DNA of 64,000 nt from Pleomorphomonas diazotrophica (GTDB taxonomy: Bacteria > Pseudomonadota > Alphaproteobacteria > Rhizobiales > Pleomorphomonadaceae), in NCBI RefSeq assembly GCF_002844595.1, contig NZ_PJNW01000012.1, positions 44,546 to 108,545 on the forward strand, read 5' to 3'. Under the pieces are notes generated by a model that was not told the DNA's origin, did not search any database, and saw only the letters and a program-made list of their open reading frames with translations. The translations under genes and the position numbers were made by a program. Below are positions 16,775 through 25,403 of the stretch, piece by piece; position 1 is the stretch's first letter, and every line of letters starts with the position of its first letter.

Positions 16775-16799
16775 AACGAGGGTACGGAAAAGCGGTTCC
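16775..16799 (-). promoter_or_regulatory. EcfG-type promoter ahead of the protease-MoxR operon
   Basis: On the minus strand GGAAC-N16-CGTT, a full consensus match, about 72 bases before the protease ATG. Confidence 0.7.
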
Positions 16800-16897
16800 C
16801 CTGCCAACGACAAATGCCGCCCGGCGCCCGCCGCTCTCGCAAATGTGAAAATATGAGGCAGGATTAAACGGACGGCAGGTCGCACCGGTGAGATTCG

Positions 16898-17025
16898 CTA
16901 TCCTATTGTTTTGTTTATATATAGCTCTGTCATCCCCGCGCAGGCCGCTTGAGTTCGCTCGCGAGTTCAAGGTGGACCTCAGGCAGGATGGAACGCAACG
17001 TCGATATCGCGCTCCACTCCACAAA
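16898..17025. repeat. Family A palindrome, copy A5, one half with nested 24-bp palindrome
   Basis: Contains GTTTATATATAG, CTGTCATCCCCGCGCAGG and GGACCTCAGGCAG, but the arm is interrupted by a 24-base near-palindrome (16948-16971, CTTGAGTTCG..CGAGTTCAAG). The opposite arm is missing, so this is a half element. Confidence 0.75.
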
Positions 17026-17083
17026 CAGCATCGCCGCGACCACCAGGTGATCGCGGCGACAGCTATTCGGGATGTACCTCGCG

Positions 17084-17551
17084 TCAGAGCGTGACGGCGA
17101 GCTCGTCGAGCTGGGTCAGGCAGGTGCCCCAGCCCTCGGCAAAGCCCATGTCCTCGTGCTTCTTCCTGTCCTCGGGGCTCTTGTGGCGCACCAGCGCCCG
17201 GTAGCGCGTGCCGCCGGCCACCGCTTCCATGGTGATGTCGGCGGTGAGGAAGGCCTCGGCGTTGGGGCGGAACAGCGGCCCGAGGCCGTCCGTCCAGACC
17301 AGCCGCCGCTCCGGCTCGACCAGCAGCAGGCAGCCGGGCTTGTCGGGGAAGGCCTCGCCCTCGGGCGAGCACATGACGATGTTGAACACGCCGCCGGGGA
17401 TGAGCTCCATCTCCGCCTTGACCACGCCATAGGGGCGCGGCGCGAACCATTGCTTCAGAAGCTCCGGCTCGGTCCAGGCGCGCCAGAGCTGGGCCGGGCT
17501 GGCCTTCACCGTGCGTTCGAGCAGCAGGTCCAGATCCTTATTCAGTTCCAT
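17084..17551 (-). CDS. SRPBCC/AHSA1-family protein
   Basis: A 155-residue START-like protein: [28 protein letters not shown] at the N-terminus, then [24 protein letters not shown] and a C-terminal helix [19 protein letters not shown]1-type proteins bind hydrophobic ligands; the function is rarely known. The start overlaps the end of the upstream ArsR gene by 14 bases with GAAGGAAA ahead of it, so the two are translationally coupled. ArsR-SRPBCC pairs are common and self-regulated. Confidence 0.88.
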   Translation of the reverse strand: MELNKDLDLLLERTVKASPAQLWRAWTEPELLKQWFAPRPYGVVKAEMELIPGGVFNIVMCSPEGEAFPDKPGCLLLVEPERRLVWTDGLGPLFRPNAEAFLTADITMEAVAGGTRYRALVRHKSPEDRKKHEDMGFAEGWGTCLTQLDELAVTL

Positions 17552-17879
17552 CGGGCGTTTCCTTCTTCGCCAGGGTTTCGACAAGAAAGTCCAGCCGGTC
17601 GAGCCGGTCCTCCCAGATGCGGCGCTCCCGCTCTAGCCAGTTTTGCGCCACCACGAGCGCGTTGGGGCGCAACTCGCACATGCGCACCCGCCCCACCTTG
17701 CGGGAGACGATGATGTCGGAGCTTTCCAGCACGCGCATGTGTTTCAGGAAGCTGGGCAGCGCCATGTCGTGGTGCTGCGCCAGATCGCCGACGCGGGCCG
17801 GCCCGCTGGCGAGTTGGGCGATGATGGCGCGGCGGGTGCCGTCGGCCAGGGAGTGGAAGATGCGATCAAGGTTATCCAT
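17538..17879 (-). CDS. ArsR-family HTH repressor
   Basis: A 113-residue winged-helix protein with the ArsR core [41 protein letters not shown] and the wing [13 protein letters not shown]. It lacks the metal-binding ELCVCDL motif of arsenic sensors, as expected for the SRPBCC-linked branch. Two matching palindromic sites lie over its start codon and 49 bases upstream, so it probably represses itself and the SRPBCC gene. Confidence 0.92.
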   Translation of the reverse strand: MDNLDRIFHSLADGTRRAIIAQLASGPARVGDLAQHHDMALPSFLKHMRVLESSDIIVSRKVGRVRMCELRPNALVVAQNWLERERRIWEDRLDRLDFLVETLAKKETPDGTE

Positions 17880-17887
17880 ATGGCTAA
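17872..17887. promoter_or_regulatory. Candidate ArsR operator 1, over the start codon
   Basis: TTATCCATATGGCTAA, a palindrome with one mismatched pair per arm, spanning the arsR ATG. An almost identical site lies 49 bases upstream, making autoregulatory binding likely. Confidence 0.6.
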
Positions 17888-17920
17888 CTAATCACGAGAG
17901 GCAGCACCCTGTCAAGACAG

Positions 17921-17936
17921 TTATCCATTTGGCTAA
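17921..17936. promoter_or_regulatory. Candidate ArsR operator 2
   Basis: TTATCCATTTGGCTAA, differing from operator 1 at one base, in the same orientation and 49 bases further upstream of arsR. Confidence 0.6.
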
Positions 17937-17949
17937 GTTTTATCGCCGC

Positions 17950-18085
17950 AAGCGGATTATCATGTTGATTTATATAGATTAATCGTCATCCCCGCGAAGG
18001 CCGCTTGAACTCGCGCGCGAATTCAAGGTGGACCTCGGGCAGGAAGGAGCTCGGCGCCACTATCGCGCTCCCTGCACCACCGCCC
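17950..18085. repeat. Family A palindrome, copy A6, half element with nested palindrome
   Basis: Contains GATTTATATAGATTAATCG, GTCATCCCCGCGaAGG, then the 24-base nested palindrome (18004-18027) and GGACCTCgGGCAGGAAGG. The opposite arm is absent. Confidence 0.7.
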
Positions 18086-18270
18086 GATATCAACGGCTCG
18101 CTCTACCGTCCTGAGGTTCTTGCCTTCGCGAGAATGACAGTCTTATGGAGAGGGGAGACAGGCCGGCGGTCGCAAGGCAACGCGCTATCTAATTGTTTTG
18201 TATCAATTAATTGCCATCCCCGCGCAGGCGGGGACCTCAGGCAGATAGAGGCGCAACGTCGATATCACAC
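18086..18270. repeat. Family A long palindrome, copy A7
   Basis: Arms CCGTCCTGAGGTTCTTGCC..GAATGACAG and CCATCCCCGCGCAGGCGGGG followed by ACCTCAGGCAG around TGTATCAATTAATT, with outer CGATATCA on both sides. It directly follows copy A6. Confidence 0.75.
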
Positions 18271-18275
18271 TCCCC

Positions 18276-18887
18276 CTATCCCCCCACCACCAAACTCCCC
18301 GCGATCGCCCACATGATCGCGGCTATCGCCCCCTCCAGCAGCCTCCACGCCGTCGGCTGGGCGAAGATCGGGCGGAGCTTCGCCGCCCCATAGCCGAGCG
18401 AGAAGAAGAAGCCGAAGGAGGAGGTCATGGCGCCCAGCGCGAAGGCCGCCTCCTCACCCGGATATTGCGTGGAGATGGTGCCGAGCAGCACCACCGTGTC
18501 GAGATAGACGTGCGGGTTGAGCCAGGTGATGGCGAGGCAGGCGACAAGCGTCGGCCAGAGCGGCGTCGGTCCGTTGCCGCCGCTGACATCCAGCGCGCCA
18601 TGCGACCTCACGGCCGACATGAGGTTCCTGAAGCCATAGACGGCGAGGAAGGCGGCTCCGCCGAAGCGCATCACCGGGTCGAGCCAAGGCAGCACGGCGG
18701 CGATGCGGCCGAAACTGGTGACGCCCAGGACGATCAGCGCCACGTCCGACAGCGCGCAGGTCAGGCAGACGGCGAAGACGTGCCCACCCTTCAGCCCCTG
18801 CCGCAGCACGAAGGCATTCTGCGCGCCGATGGCGACGATCAGGCTGAGGCCCATGCCCAGCCCGGAAAGATAAGCCGAAAGATCCAC
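18276..18887 (-). CDS. argO: LysE/ArgO-family amino acid exporter
   Basis: A 203-residue inner-membrane protein of about six helices with the family start LGMGLSLIVAIGAQNAFVLRQGL and the NPHVYLDTVVLLG motif. LysE/ArgO proteins export L-arginine or L-lysine. A GTG start is preceded by AGGGGG. It is divergent from an ArgP/LysG-type LysR regulator, the canonical arrangement, so induction by intracellular basic amino acids is likely. Confidence 0.92.
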   Translation of the reverse strand: MDLSAYLSGLGMGLSLIVAIGAQNAFVLRQGLKGGHVFAVCLTCALSDVALIVLGVTSFGRIAAVLPWLDPVMRFGGAAFLAVYGFRNLMSAVRSHGALDVSGGNGPTPLWPTLVACLAITWLNPHVYLDTVVLLGTISTQYPGEEAAFALGAMTSSFGFFFSLGYGAAKLRPIFAQPTAWRLLEGAIAAIMWAIAGSLVVGG

Positions 18888-18972
18888 TGGAGCCCCCTGT
18901 TCGCCCAGATGGACTAGACGGCCCCAGAGGATTAGACAAATTAAACCTGCTTATCTTGGATTAGCCCCGCTA

Positions 18973-19863
18973 ATGATCGACTATTCCGCCGCCCTCGCCG
19001 TCGCCGCCATCGTCCGCACCGGCAGTTTCGAGAAGGCCGCCAAGGCGCTCTCCGTCACGCCCTCGGCCATCTCGCAACGGGTGCGGCTTCTGGAGGAGCG
19101 GCTCGGCGCCGTGCTGATCGAGCGCGGCACGCCCTGCACCGCCACGGAAAAGGGCGCCTGGCTCTGCCGGCATGTCGAGCTGGTGGGCATGCTGGAAAGC
19201 GACCTTCTGGAGCGGCTGCCTGGCCTCGGCGACCCCCTGTCCGGCCCGGTCACCCTCGATATCGCCGTCAATGCCGACAGCCTCGGCACCTGGTTCATGC
19301 CGGCCGCCGCCGCCTTCGCCGAACGCACCAAGGCCATGCTCAGGATCGCCGTCGATGACCAGGACCACACGGCCGACTGGCTGAGGCGCGGCCATGTGGT
19401 GGCCGCCGTCACCTCGCTGTCAAAGCCGGTGGCCGGTTGCAAGGTCAGCCCGCTCGGCCGCCTCCGCTACCACGCCACCGCCAGCCCCGCCTTCATGGCG
19501 CGCTACTTTCCGGACGGCGTCACCGCCGAGGCGCTCGCCCGCGCCCCCGCGCTCACCTTCAACCAGAAGGACGGCTTGCAGCAGGATTGGGCGCGGCGGA
19601 CGCTCGGCGCCACGGACCCCGGCCCCACCCACTGGCTGCCCTCGACGCACGGCTTCGTCGACGCCGCCCTCCTCGGCATGGGCTGGGGCCTCAACCCCAC
19701 GCAGCTTGTTGCGGGCCACCTCGCCGAAGGCCGCCTCGTGGAGCTGGTGCCAGGCGCCACGCTCGACGTGACGCTTCACTGGCAAGTGAGCCGCCTCGTA
19801 TCGGGTCAGTTTCCGGCGTTGACGCGCGCCGTATTGGAAGCGGCAAAGGATGCGCTGGTGTGA
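18973..19863 (+). CDS. argP: ArgP/LysG-type LysR regulator
   Basis: A 296-residue LysR protein. The start MIDYSAALAVAAIVRTGSFE and the winged helix (VTPSAISQRVRLLEERLGAVLIER) match the ArgP branch, and the effector domain contains VNADSLGTWFMPA and TALTFNQKDGLQ-like blocks typical of ArgP. It senses lysine or arginine and activates the divergent exporter. The 85-base intergenic region has ATTAG repeats (18930 and 18960) that could be its site. Confidence 0.92.
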   Translation: MIDYSAALAVAAIVRTGSFEKAAKALSVTPSAISQRVRLLEERLGAVLIERGTPCTATEKGAWLCRHVELVGMLESDLLERLPGLGDPLSGPVTLDIAVNADSLGTWFMPAAAAFAERTKAMLRIAVDDQDHTADWLRRGHVVAAVTSLSKPVAGCKVSPLGRLRYHATASPAFMARYFPDGVTAEALARAPALTFNQKDGLQQDWARRTLGATDPGPTHWLPSTHGFVDAALLGMGWGLNPTQLVAGHLAEGRLVELVPGATLDVTLHWQVSRLVSGQFPALTRAVLEAAKDALV

Positions 19864-19867
19864 GGGA

Positions 19868-20062
19868 GCCCTATATCGGCCGCTGAGATTTCTCGTCCTG
19901 AGGTCCACCTTGAATTCGCGCGCGAATTCAAGAGGCCTGCGCGGGGATGACAACTTGATAGAAATGGGCGCCAAGCTATCCAACTGTTTCATTTATATAA
20001 TTTTGTCATCCTTGCGAAAGCGAGGACCTCAGGACGAGATATCTCAGGTGCGGGTATAGGTC
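19868..20062. repeat. Family A long palindrome, copy A8, with nested 24-bp palindrome
   Basis: Left arm CGTCCTGAGGTCCA is interrupted by a perfect 24-base palindrome (19909-19932, CTTGAATTCGCG and its reverse complement), then GGCCTGCGCGGGGATGACAA. Centre CATTTATATAATTT, right arm TGTCATCCTTGCGAAAGCGA and GGACCTCAGGACG. Outer ends CCTATATCGG and GGGTATAGG. Confidence 0.85.
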
Positions 20063-20097
20063 TCCCCTCTCAGGTCTCCCCCACCCCACCTTGACTC

Positions 20098-20146
20098 ATT
20101 CATAACCCATCAGCTATGAATAACCCATCACCAGCGAGTTATGAAT
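20098..20146. promoter_or_regulatory. Candidate operator region of the second ArsR gene
   Basis: ATTCATAAC (20098-20106) is inverted as GTTATGAAT (20138-20146) across the arsR start codon, and ATAACCCATCA occurs twice directly (20102-20112, 20120-20130). As with the first ArsR gene, the site overlaps the ATG. Confidence 0.55.
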
Positions 20147-20473
20147 CCCATGCCCCTTGCCGCCGACCAGCTCTTTGCCACCCTTTCCGATCCCACCCGG
20201 CGCGGCCTCTTCGAGCGGCTCTGCCTCGAGGGCGAGCAGACGGTGCATGCGCTGACGGCGGAGGCGGGCGTCTCGCAGCCCGCCGTGTCCAAGCATCTCG
20301 GCATCCTGAAGGAAGCAGGGCTGGTGATCGACCGCCGCGAGGGCCGGCAGACGCATTACAGCGCCCGCCCCGACGCCCTCTCACCCCTCATCGACTGGAC
20401 GGGTCGCATGACGGGCTTCTGGCAGGGCCGTCTCGACAAGCTCGAAGATCTCCTGAGGAGGATGGATCAATGA
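20141..20473 (+). CDS. ArsR-family HTH repressor
   Basis: A 110-residue winged-helix protein: LFATLSDPTRRGLFERLCLEGEQTVHALTAEAGVSQPAVSKHLGILKEAGLV then DRREGRQTHYSARPD. This is the SRPBCC-associated branch without metal cysteines. Its stop overlaps the SRPBCC start by four bases (ATGA). Repeated ATAACCCATCA and ATTCATAAC/GTTATGAAT sequences over the start codon are probable self-binding sites. Confidence 0.93.
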   Translation: MNPMPLAADQLFATLSDPTRRGLFERLCLEGEQTVHALTAEAGVSQPAVSKHLGILKEAGLVIDRREGRQTHYSARPDALSPLIDWTGRMTGFWQGRLDKLEDLLRRMDQ

Positions 20474-20880
20474 CCGACATTGCAGCCGACAGCCGCTCCG
20501 TGACGCTGGAGCGTGAGCTTCCCCACCCGCCGGAGAAGGTATGGCGGGCGCTGACCGAACAGCCGCTGATCGACGACTGGCTGATGAAGAGCGACTTCCG
20601 GCCGGAGGTCGGCCACAAGTTCCAGCTCAAGGCCGAGTGGGGCACTGTCGATTGCGAGGTTCTCGAAGTCGAGCCCAGGCGCGCGCTCGCCTACCGCTGG
20701 GACGCCTATGGCCTCCGAAGCATCGTCCGCTGGACGCTCGCCGCCGCGGCGGGCGGCACACGTCTCACCATGCAGCAGACCGGCTTCCAGCCGGGACAGG
20801 ACCAGTTCTACGAGGGCGCCCGCGCCGGCTGGCCCGCCTTCCTCAATGGCCTGGAGGACGTGCTCGCGCGCATCGCCTGA
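20470..20880 (+). CDS. SRPBCC/AHSA1-family protein
   Basis: A 136-residue START-like protein: VTLERELPHPPEKVWRALTEQPLIDDWLM, then GHKFQLKAEWGTVDCEVLEVEP and the C-terminal helix FYEGARAGWPAFLNGLEDVLARIA. It forms a coupled operon with the ArsR repressor in front. The ligand is unknown. It is only distantly similar to the other SRPBCC protein in this window. Confidence 0.9.
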   Translation: MTDIAADSRSVTLERELPHPPEKVWRALTEQPLIDDWLMKSDFRPEVGHKFQLKAEWGTVDCEVLEVEPRRALAYRWDAYGLRSIVRWTLAAAAGGTRLTMQQTGFQPGQDQFYEGARAGWPAFLNGLEDVLARIA

Positions 20881-20965
20881 CGCATCGTCCCCACAAACCC
20901 GATGCGACGAGAAAAAGGATCGCCGGCAAGCACGGCGATCCTCGGACTTTCCGTGAACGGCGGCC

Positions 20966-23059
20966 TCAGGCGGCGCGCACCGAACTCAGGAACTTGTCCA
21001 CCTCGAGCTGCAGCGTCTCCGCCTGCCGGCTGAGTTCGGAGGCCGACGACAGCACCTGCACCGAGGCGGAGCTGGATTCGCTGGCCGCCACCGTGACGCT
21101 GGTGATGCTCTCGGAAACGCTGGACGTTCCGATCGACGCCTGCTGCACGTTGCGGGCGATTTCCGATGTCGCCGCGCCCTGCCCGTCGACGGCGTCGGCG
21201 ATCGAGGCGGCGATGGAACTCATGGTCTCGATGGTGCCGCCGATGCCCTGGATGGCCGTCGCCGCTTCCGAGGTGGCCGCCTGGATCGCGGCGATCTGGG
21301 CGCCGATCTCGGCCGTGGCCTTGGCGGTCTGGTCGGCGAGCTGCTTCACCTCCGCCGCGACGACGGCAAAACCCTTGCCCGCCTCGCCGGCCCGGGCCGC
21401 CTCGATGGTGGCGTTGAGCGCCAGGAGGTTGGTCTGCGCGGCGATGGTGTTGATGAGGTCGACGACGTTGCCGATCCTCTCGGCCGCCGCCGCCAGTCCC
21501 TTCACCTGCTCGTTGGTGTGCTCGGCCTCGGAGACGGCGCGCCGGGCGATCTCCGACGAGGTGCTGACCTGACGGGAGATCTCCACCACCGACGACGACA
21601 GTTCCTCTGTCGCCGAGGCGACCGATGCCACGTTGGCCGACGCCTCTTCCGAGGCCGCCGCCACGGTGGCCGACTGGCTCTGCGTGGCCTCGGCCGCCGC
21701 GGTCAGCGATTTCGCCGAGGCTTGAAGCTCGGTGGCCGCCGAGGCGACCATTTCGACGACGCCGCCCACCGCCTGGTCGAACCGGTCGGCCAGCGCGTGC
21801 ATGTCGGCCCGCCGCTGCTCGGCGGCGAGGCGCTCCTGGTCGGCCCGCTCGGCGCGCAGCCGCTCGGTCTCCAGCATGTTGTCGCGGAACACCGCCATGG
21901 TCTTGCCAAGGGCGCCGATCTCGTCGTGACGGTCGGTATAGGGCGCCTCGATCTCGAAGCGGCCGTTGGCGAGCGCCATCATCCGGTCGCGGATCACGCC
22001 GAGCGGCCGGACGACGCGGCCCTGCACCAGCAGGACGACGGCGGTGGCGAAGGCCAGCGCGCCGACGAGGAGCGCCAGTTGCACCCAGAAGGCGGTGAGG
22101 GCCGCCGCCCGTTCATCGGCCGCGTTGGCCTTGGCCGCGTCAAGCGCCGCCGTGGCGACGCCGAGCAGCGCGTCGAGGCGCGACTGGTTGCCCTTGCTCC
22201 AGTCGATCGACTGCATGTCCACCTTGGTGCCGGCCATCACCTTGGTCAGGATGTCGGCCTGCCGGTCGATGACGCCCGACTTGAAATACTCGCTGTCGGC
22301 CTTGGCCAGCGCGTCGGCGAGGCCGCGCGGCAGGCTGAGCCCGCCCACCTGATCCTGGATGGTCGCCCAGGCGGCGTTCACGCCGGCCATGGCGGTGAGA
22401 TACTTCTCCAGCGTTCCCGGAGGCGCGCCCTTGGGGCCGAGCACGTCGGCGGTAGTCGAGGAGGCGTCACCCGCATTGTTGCGCAGCACCCAGCCCTGGG
22501 TCTTGATATCCAGGAGGCGGTCGGTCCAGCCGTTGAGGAAGCGCACGTCCTGCGAGGCCAGCGCCGATACGTCGGTCAGCGTGGCGATCATCGCGGTGGC
22601 GGCCTCGGCGAGGGCCGGGCCGGCATCGGCGGGGCGGCTGTCCTTGGGCAGGCGGAAGGCCTCGGCCGTCTTGGCCTGCGCCGCCTTCAGCGCGGCATAG
22701 CCGCCGTCCAGCCTGGCGACCAGCTTGTCGGCGTCGGTGATGGTGGAGCCCTTCAGGATGGCCATGGCCTCCTCGATGGCCGCCGCCTCCACCTTGCGCG
22801 CCTCCTCGGCCCGCTGGACGTAGACGCCGGCGTCGGCCTCCGCCACCGTCAGGGCGCGCTGGGTGTTGCTGCGATCGACCCGAAGGTTGGGCAGAGCATC
22901 GAACATCGCCGCCGTGGCTCGGGCCACCGATTCGATGCGCTCGCTGTCAGCCACATGCTTCCACGACGTCCACGCCCCCAGCGACAGCTGGAGCAGGATG
23001 ACGCCGAGAAGAAGCCCGACCACCGATTTCAGGATCAGATTGACCGACAGGCGCCCCAT
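20966..23059 (-). CDS. Methyl-accepting chemotaxis protein with periplasmic sensor
   Basis: A 697-residue receptor: N-terminal membrane helix (about 11-30), a long helical periplasmic region, a second membrane helix (about 330-350), HAMP domain ([19 protein letters not shown]), and a C-terminal signalling domain with the hairpin-tip sequence [36 protein letters not shown]. It relays ligand binding to CheA/CheW, which are not encoded here. GGAGG precedes the ATG. The ligand is unknown. Confidence 0.93.
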   Translation of the reverse strand: MGRLSVNLILKSVVGLLLGVILLQLSLGAWTSWKHVADSERIESVARATAAMFDALPNLRVDRSNTQRALTVAEADAGVYVQRAEEARKVEAAAIEEAMAILKGSTITDADKLVARLDGGYAALKAAQAKTAEAFRLPKDSRPADAGPALAEAATAMIATLTDVSALASQDVRFLNGWTDRLLDIKTQGWVLRNNAGDASSTTADVLGPKGAPPGTLEKYLTAMAGVNAAWATIQDQVGGLSLPRGLADALAKADSEYFKSGVIDRQADILTKVMAGTKVDMQSIDWSKGNQSRLDALLGVATAALDAAKANAADERAAALTAFWVQLALLVGALAFATAVVLLVQGRVVRPLGVIRDRMMALANGRFEIEAPYTDRHDEIGALGKTMAVFRDNMLETERLRAERADQERLAAEQRRADMHALADRFDQAVGGVVEMVASAATELQASAKSLTAAAEATQSQSATVAAASEEASANVASVASATEELSSSVVEISRQVSTSSEIARRAVSEAEHTNEQVKGLAAAAERIGNVVDLINTIAAQTNLLALNATIEAARAGEAGKGFAVVAAEVKQLADQTAKATAEIGAQIAAIQAATSEAATAIQGIGGTIETMSSIAASIADAVDGQGAATSEIARNVQQASIGTSSVSESITSVTVAASESSSASVQVLSSASELSRQAETLQLEVDKFLSSVRAA

Positions 23060-23097
23060 GGCAACCTCCACCAGAGCTTTTTGCTGTGACGCAGTTC

Positions 23098-23130
23098 CGG
23101 ACGCAAAACCGGTTCCCGCTTTTGCTGGAA
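23098..23130. repeat. Rhizobial-type GGAACCGGTTTT palindrome, copy C2
   Basis: Reverse complement reads CCAGCAAAAGCGGGAACCGG then TTTTGCGTCCGG, one base different from copy C1 over this stretch, and the match continues on both sides (TGCGTC). Confidence 0.75.
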
Positions 23131-23135
23131 CTGTA

Positions 23136-23212
23136 CTAGTGGTTCGACCGAGACATTTGCATCCGCCTGATACAAGCCTCGGAGCAAATGTCTCGGTCAT
23201 AAGAGCCACTAG
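23136..23212. repeat. CTAGTGG-ended palindrome P1
   Basis: CTAGTGGtTcGACCGAGACA..TTTGC paired with GCAAATGTCTCGGTC..CCACTAG; terminal CTAGTGG shared with P2, which starts 14 bases later. Confidence 0.75.
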
Positions 23213-23225
23213 CAAGTTATTGGTT

Positions 23226-23304
23226 CTAGTGGAGCTTTTGAATTTGACATTTGAGCTGGCGCTCTATGTCAGGCGGGACTCGAATGTCAAATTCGCTCCA
23301 CTAG
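23226..23304. repeat. CTAGTGG-ended palindrome P2
   Basis: CTAGTGGAGC..GAATTTGACATTtGAG paired with CTCGAATGTCAAATTCGCTC and CACTAG. Same terminal heptamer as P1 but different internal sequence. The stop codon of the neighbouring 86-residue frame lies within it. Confidence 0.75.
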
Positions 23305-23547
23305 TCTTCGATGGCCGGCATGATCGCGCTTTTTCCCTAACTCCTGATGAATGCTGGCCGCCTCCGAGAAAAAGCGCCCCATCGCTGCGCGCTCGGCGGC
23401 AGTACCGGAGACATATGCATAAATTTCTAGATGATCGCGACTGATCGCCTGACCGAAGACTTGACCGAAACCACATCGTCCCCAGGGAACATGGTCGTTC
23501 TGGCCCCGGCAGATATGACAGGGCTCATATCGACTTTCGATTGTCAT
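23287..23547 (-). CDS. Hypothetical protein with CxxC motif (86 aa)
   Basis: Reads [20 protein letters not shown], with Cys-His-Ile-Cys near the start and a helical second half ([20 protein letters not shown]). The last five residues (LVERI) come from palindrome P2, so the original C-terminus may be lost. Codon use is less GC-rich than neighbours. No family is recognised; it may be a real small gene or a truncated remnant. Confidence 0.45.
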   Translation of the reverse strand: MTIESRYEPCHICRGQNDHVPWGRCGFGQVFGQAISRDHLEIYAYVSGTAAERAAMGRFFSEAASIHQELGKKRDHAGHRRLVERI

Positions 23548-23778
23548 GGGCTGCGAGCTTGCATCCCCTGGGCATCCGCCGATCCGGGCGTCTCCACCGA
23601 TCGGCCGCAGGTCGCCCTTGCCAACGTCCGCGTTTCGCCGGGCGTTAACAATCGCCGAGGTTGCGGTCTCGGCATAACAAAAGGTTTTAGTTATGCAAAT
23701 TGTTTAGCCGCCTTTACTGTCCGCTACGCTCCGTTAACCCTTGGCCCGCACGATCTCCGCGAATCTCAGGAGATCTTC

Positions 23779-25332
23779 ATGGCCCCGTCCCCGGCGAACG
23801 CCGCCCCGTCCCGCCCCTCCGACCGACCTTCGGCACCGCCCGCGCCCGATCTTGCCGCCGATGTCGCCAGCCTGTTCGAGGCGAAGGAGACGGACCGACG
23901 CGTCGCCGATCTCCTCGCCGCAGGCGCCGACCCCGCCGCCCTCGCCGGCGCGGTGGAGGCCCACATGGCGGCCGCCCTGCCCGCCCTGATGCGCCGCTCC
24001 GCCCTCTCCTTCGGCCGCTCGTCCGCCGCCTCCGAGCTCTGCCTCGCCTATGCGAGGGTGGTGACCGCGCTGGAGCGGGCCGAGGCCGAACGCCGCCGCC
24101 GCGCCGAGGCCGAGACCCAGGAAAGCTGCCACACGCGCAGCACCATCGGCCGCCTCGCCGCCACCATGTCCGACGTCAACGCCATCGCGGTGGAGCTGTC
24201 GGGCCTCGCCTTCAACATGGACGACCTCGTCGCGAGTTCGGAGACCATGGCGAGTTCCACCGCCGAGATGGTCGCCTCCATCGGCGAGATCTCCCGGGCG
24301 AGCCACGAGGCGCTGGGTGAATCGCGTAGCGCCGCCGATGCCGCTGCCCAGTCGACCGGCGCGGTGGATCGGCTGCGCGCCGCCATGGGCCATATCGGCG
24401 CCACCACGGACGAGACCAAGGCCAAGGTGACCGAGCTGGAAGCCGCCTTCGACCAGATCGCCCAGATCCTCGGCGTCATCGACACCATCGCCAGCCAGAC
24501 CAACCTGCTCGCCCTCAACGCCACCATCGAGGCCGCCCGCGCCGGCGAGGCCGGCAAGGGCTTCGCCGTCGTCGCCTCCGAGGTGAAGGTGCTGGCCAAC
24601 CAGACGGCCAGCGCCACCGAGAACATCGGCGCCCGCGTCGAGGGCATGCGGCAGGTGATCGAGGGCATGACCGCCGCCATGGCCAACACCAACGCCGCCG
24701 TCGATACCGGCGACAAGGTGATCGACGAGGCATCCGCCGCCATGGGCGCCATCGGCGAACGCGTCGGCGCCGTGCTGACGCGCATCGACTCCATCGCCGC
24801 CGTGCTGGAGGAGCAGCAGGCGGCCAGCGCCGAGATCGCCTCCTCGGTCGACGCCGCCGCCAATCTCGCCAAGCGCAATCAGGCGCTCCTGCGCCAGATG
24901 GCCGACAAGATGGAGGCCAGCAACCAGCGCAACGCCGAGGAGTCCAAGACGCTCTACCGCGACTCCACCAACCCGGCCATGCTCCTGGAGATCGCCAAGA
25001 TCGACCACGTGCTGTTCAAGAAGAAGGTCACCGACACCCTCCTCGGCTACGCCGCGCTTGAGAGCGGCAAGGTGCTCGACCACCACTGCTGCCGCCTCGG
25101 CCTCTGGTACGACAAGGTGAGCGACCCCAAGATCAAGGGCACGCCGGAGTTCCGCGCCATCGAGGCGCCGCACGCCCGCGTCCACCAGGAGGCGGTGGAG
25201 ACGCTGAAACTCTTCGAGGCCGGCCGCGCCAAGGACGCGCTGACCCATCTCGTGACGCTGAACGAAGCCGGCGACGAGGTGTTCAGGCGCCTGGGGGATC
25301 TCGGCAAGACGGCAGTGTTTGCCTGCGAGTGA
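23779..25332 (+). CDS. Soluble chemoreceptor with C-terminal CZB zinc-binding domain
   Basis: A 517-residue protein without membrane helices. MCP signalling domain with [20 protein letters not shown] and [19 protein letters not shown] at about residues 233-270. The final 110 residues form a CZB domain: [37 protein letters not shown], matching the zinc-binding Cys and His pattern. CZB receptors sense zinc or oxidants such as hypochlorous acid. AGGAG lies 7 bases before the ATG. It is divergent from the transmembrane receptor gene. Confidence 0.92.
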   Translation: MAPSPANAAPSRPSDRPSAPPAPDLAADVASLFEAKETDRRVADLLAAGADPAALAGAVEAHMAAALPALMRRSALSFGRSSAASELCLAYARVVTALERAEAERRRRAEAETQESCHTRSTIGRLAATMSDVNAIAVELSGLAFNMDDLVASSETMASSTAEMVASIGEISRASHEALGESRSAADAAAQSTGAVDRLRAAMGHIGATTDETKAKVTELEAAFDQIAQILGVIDTIASQTNLLALNATIEAARAGEAGKGFAVVASEVKVLANQTASATENIGARVEGMRQVIEGMTAAMANTNAAVDTGDKVIDEASAAMGAIGERVGAVLTRIDSIAAVLEEQQAASAEIASSVDAAANLAKRNQALLRQMADKMEASNQRNAEESKTLYRDSTNPAMLLEIAKIDHVLFKKKVTDTLLGYAALESGKVLDHHCCRLGLWYDKVSDPKIKGTPEFRAIEAPHARVHQEAVETLKLFEAGRAKDALTHLVTLNEAGDEVFRRLGDLGKTAVFACE

Positions 25333-25368
25333 GGGAGGACAGCGGCTTCTTCGGGACGACATACTGTA

Positions 25369-25397
25369 TTGACGCCGTATATACGCCGCCACATAGT
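25369..25397 (+). promoter_or_regulatory. Promoter and palindromic operator of the TacAT pair
   Basis: TTGACG (25369-25374), 17 bases, CATAGT (25392-25397). Between them lies the palindrome CGTATATACG (25376-25385). The predicted transcript start coincides with the tacA ATG, so the message may be leaderless. Confidence 0.5.
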
Positions 25398-25403
25398 GTC
25401 CCC

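Noticed and set aside
21518..23089. Plus-strand 523-codon frame opposite the chemoreceptor
   Set aside because: Antisense shadow with His/Gly/Arg-rich composition and no recognisable domain.
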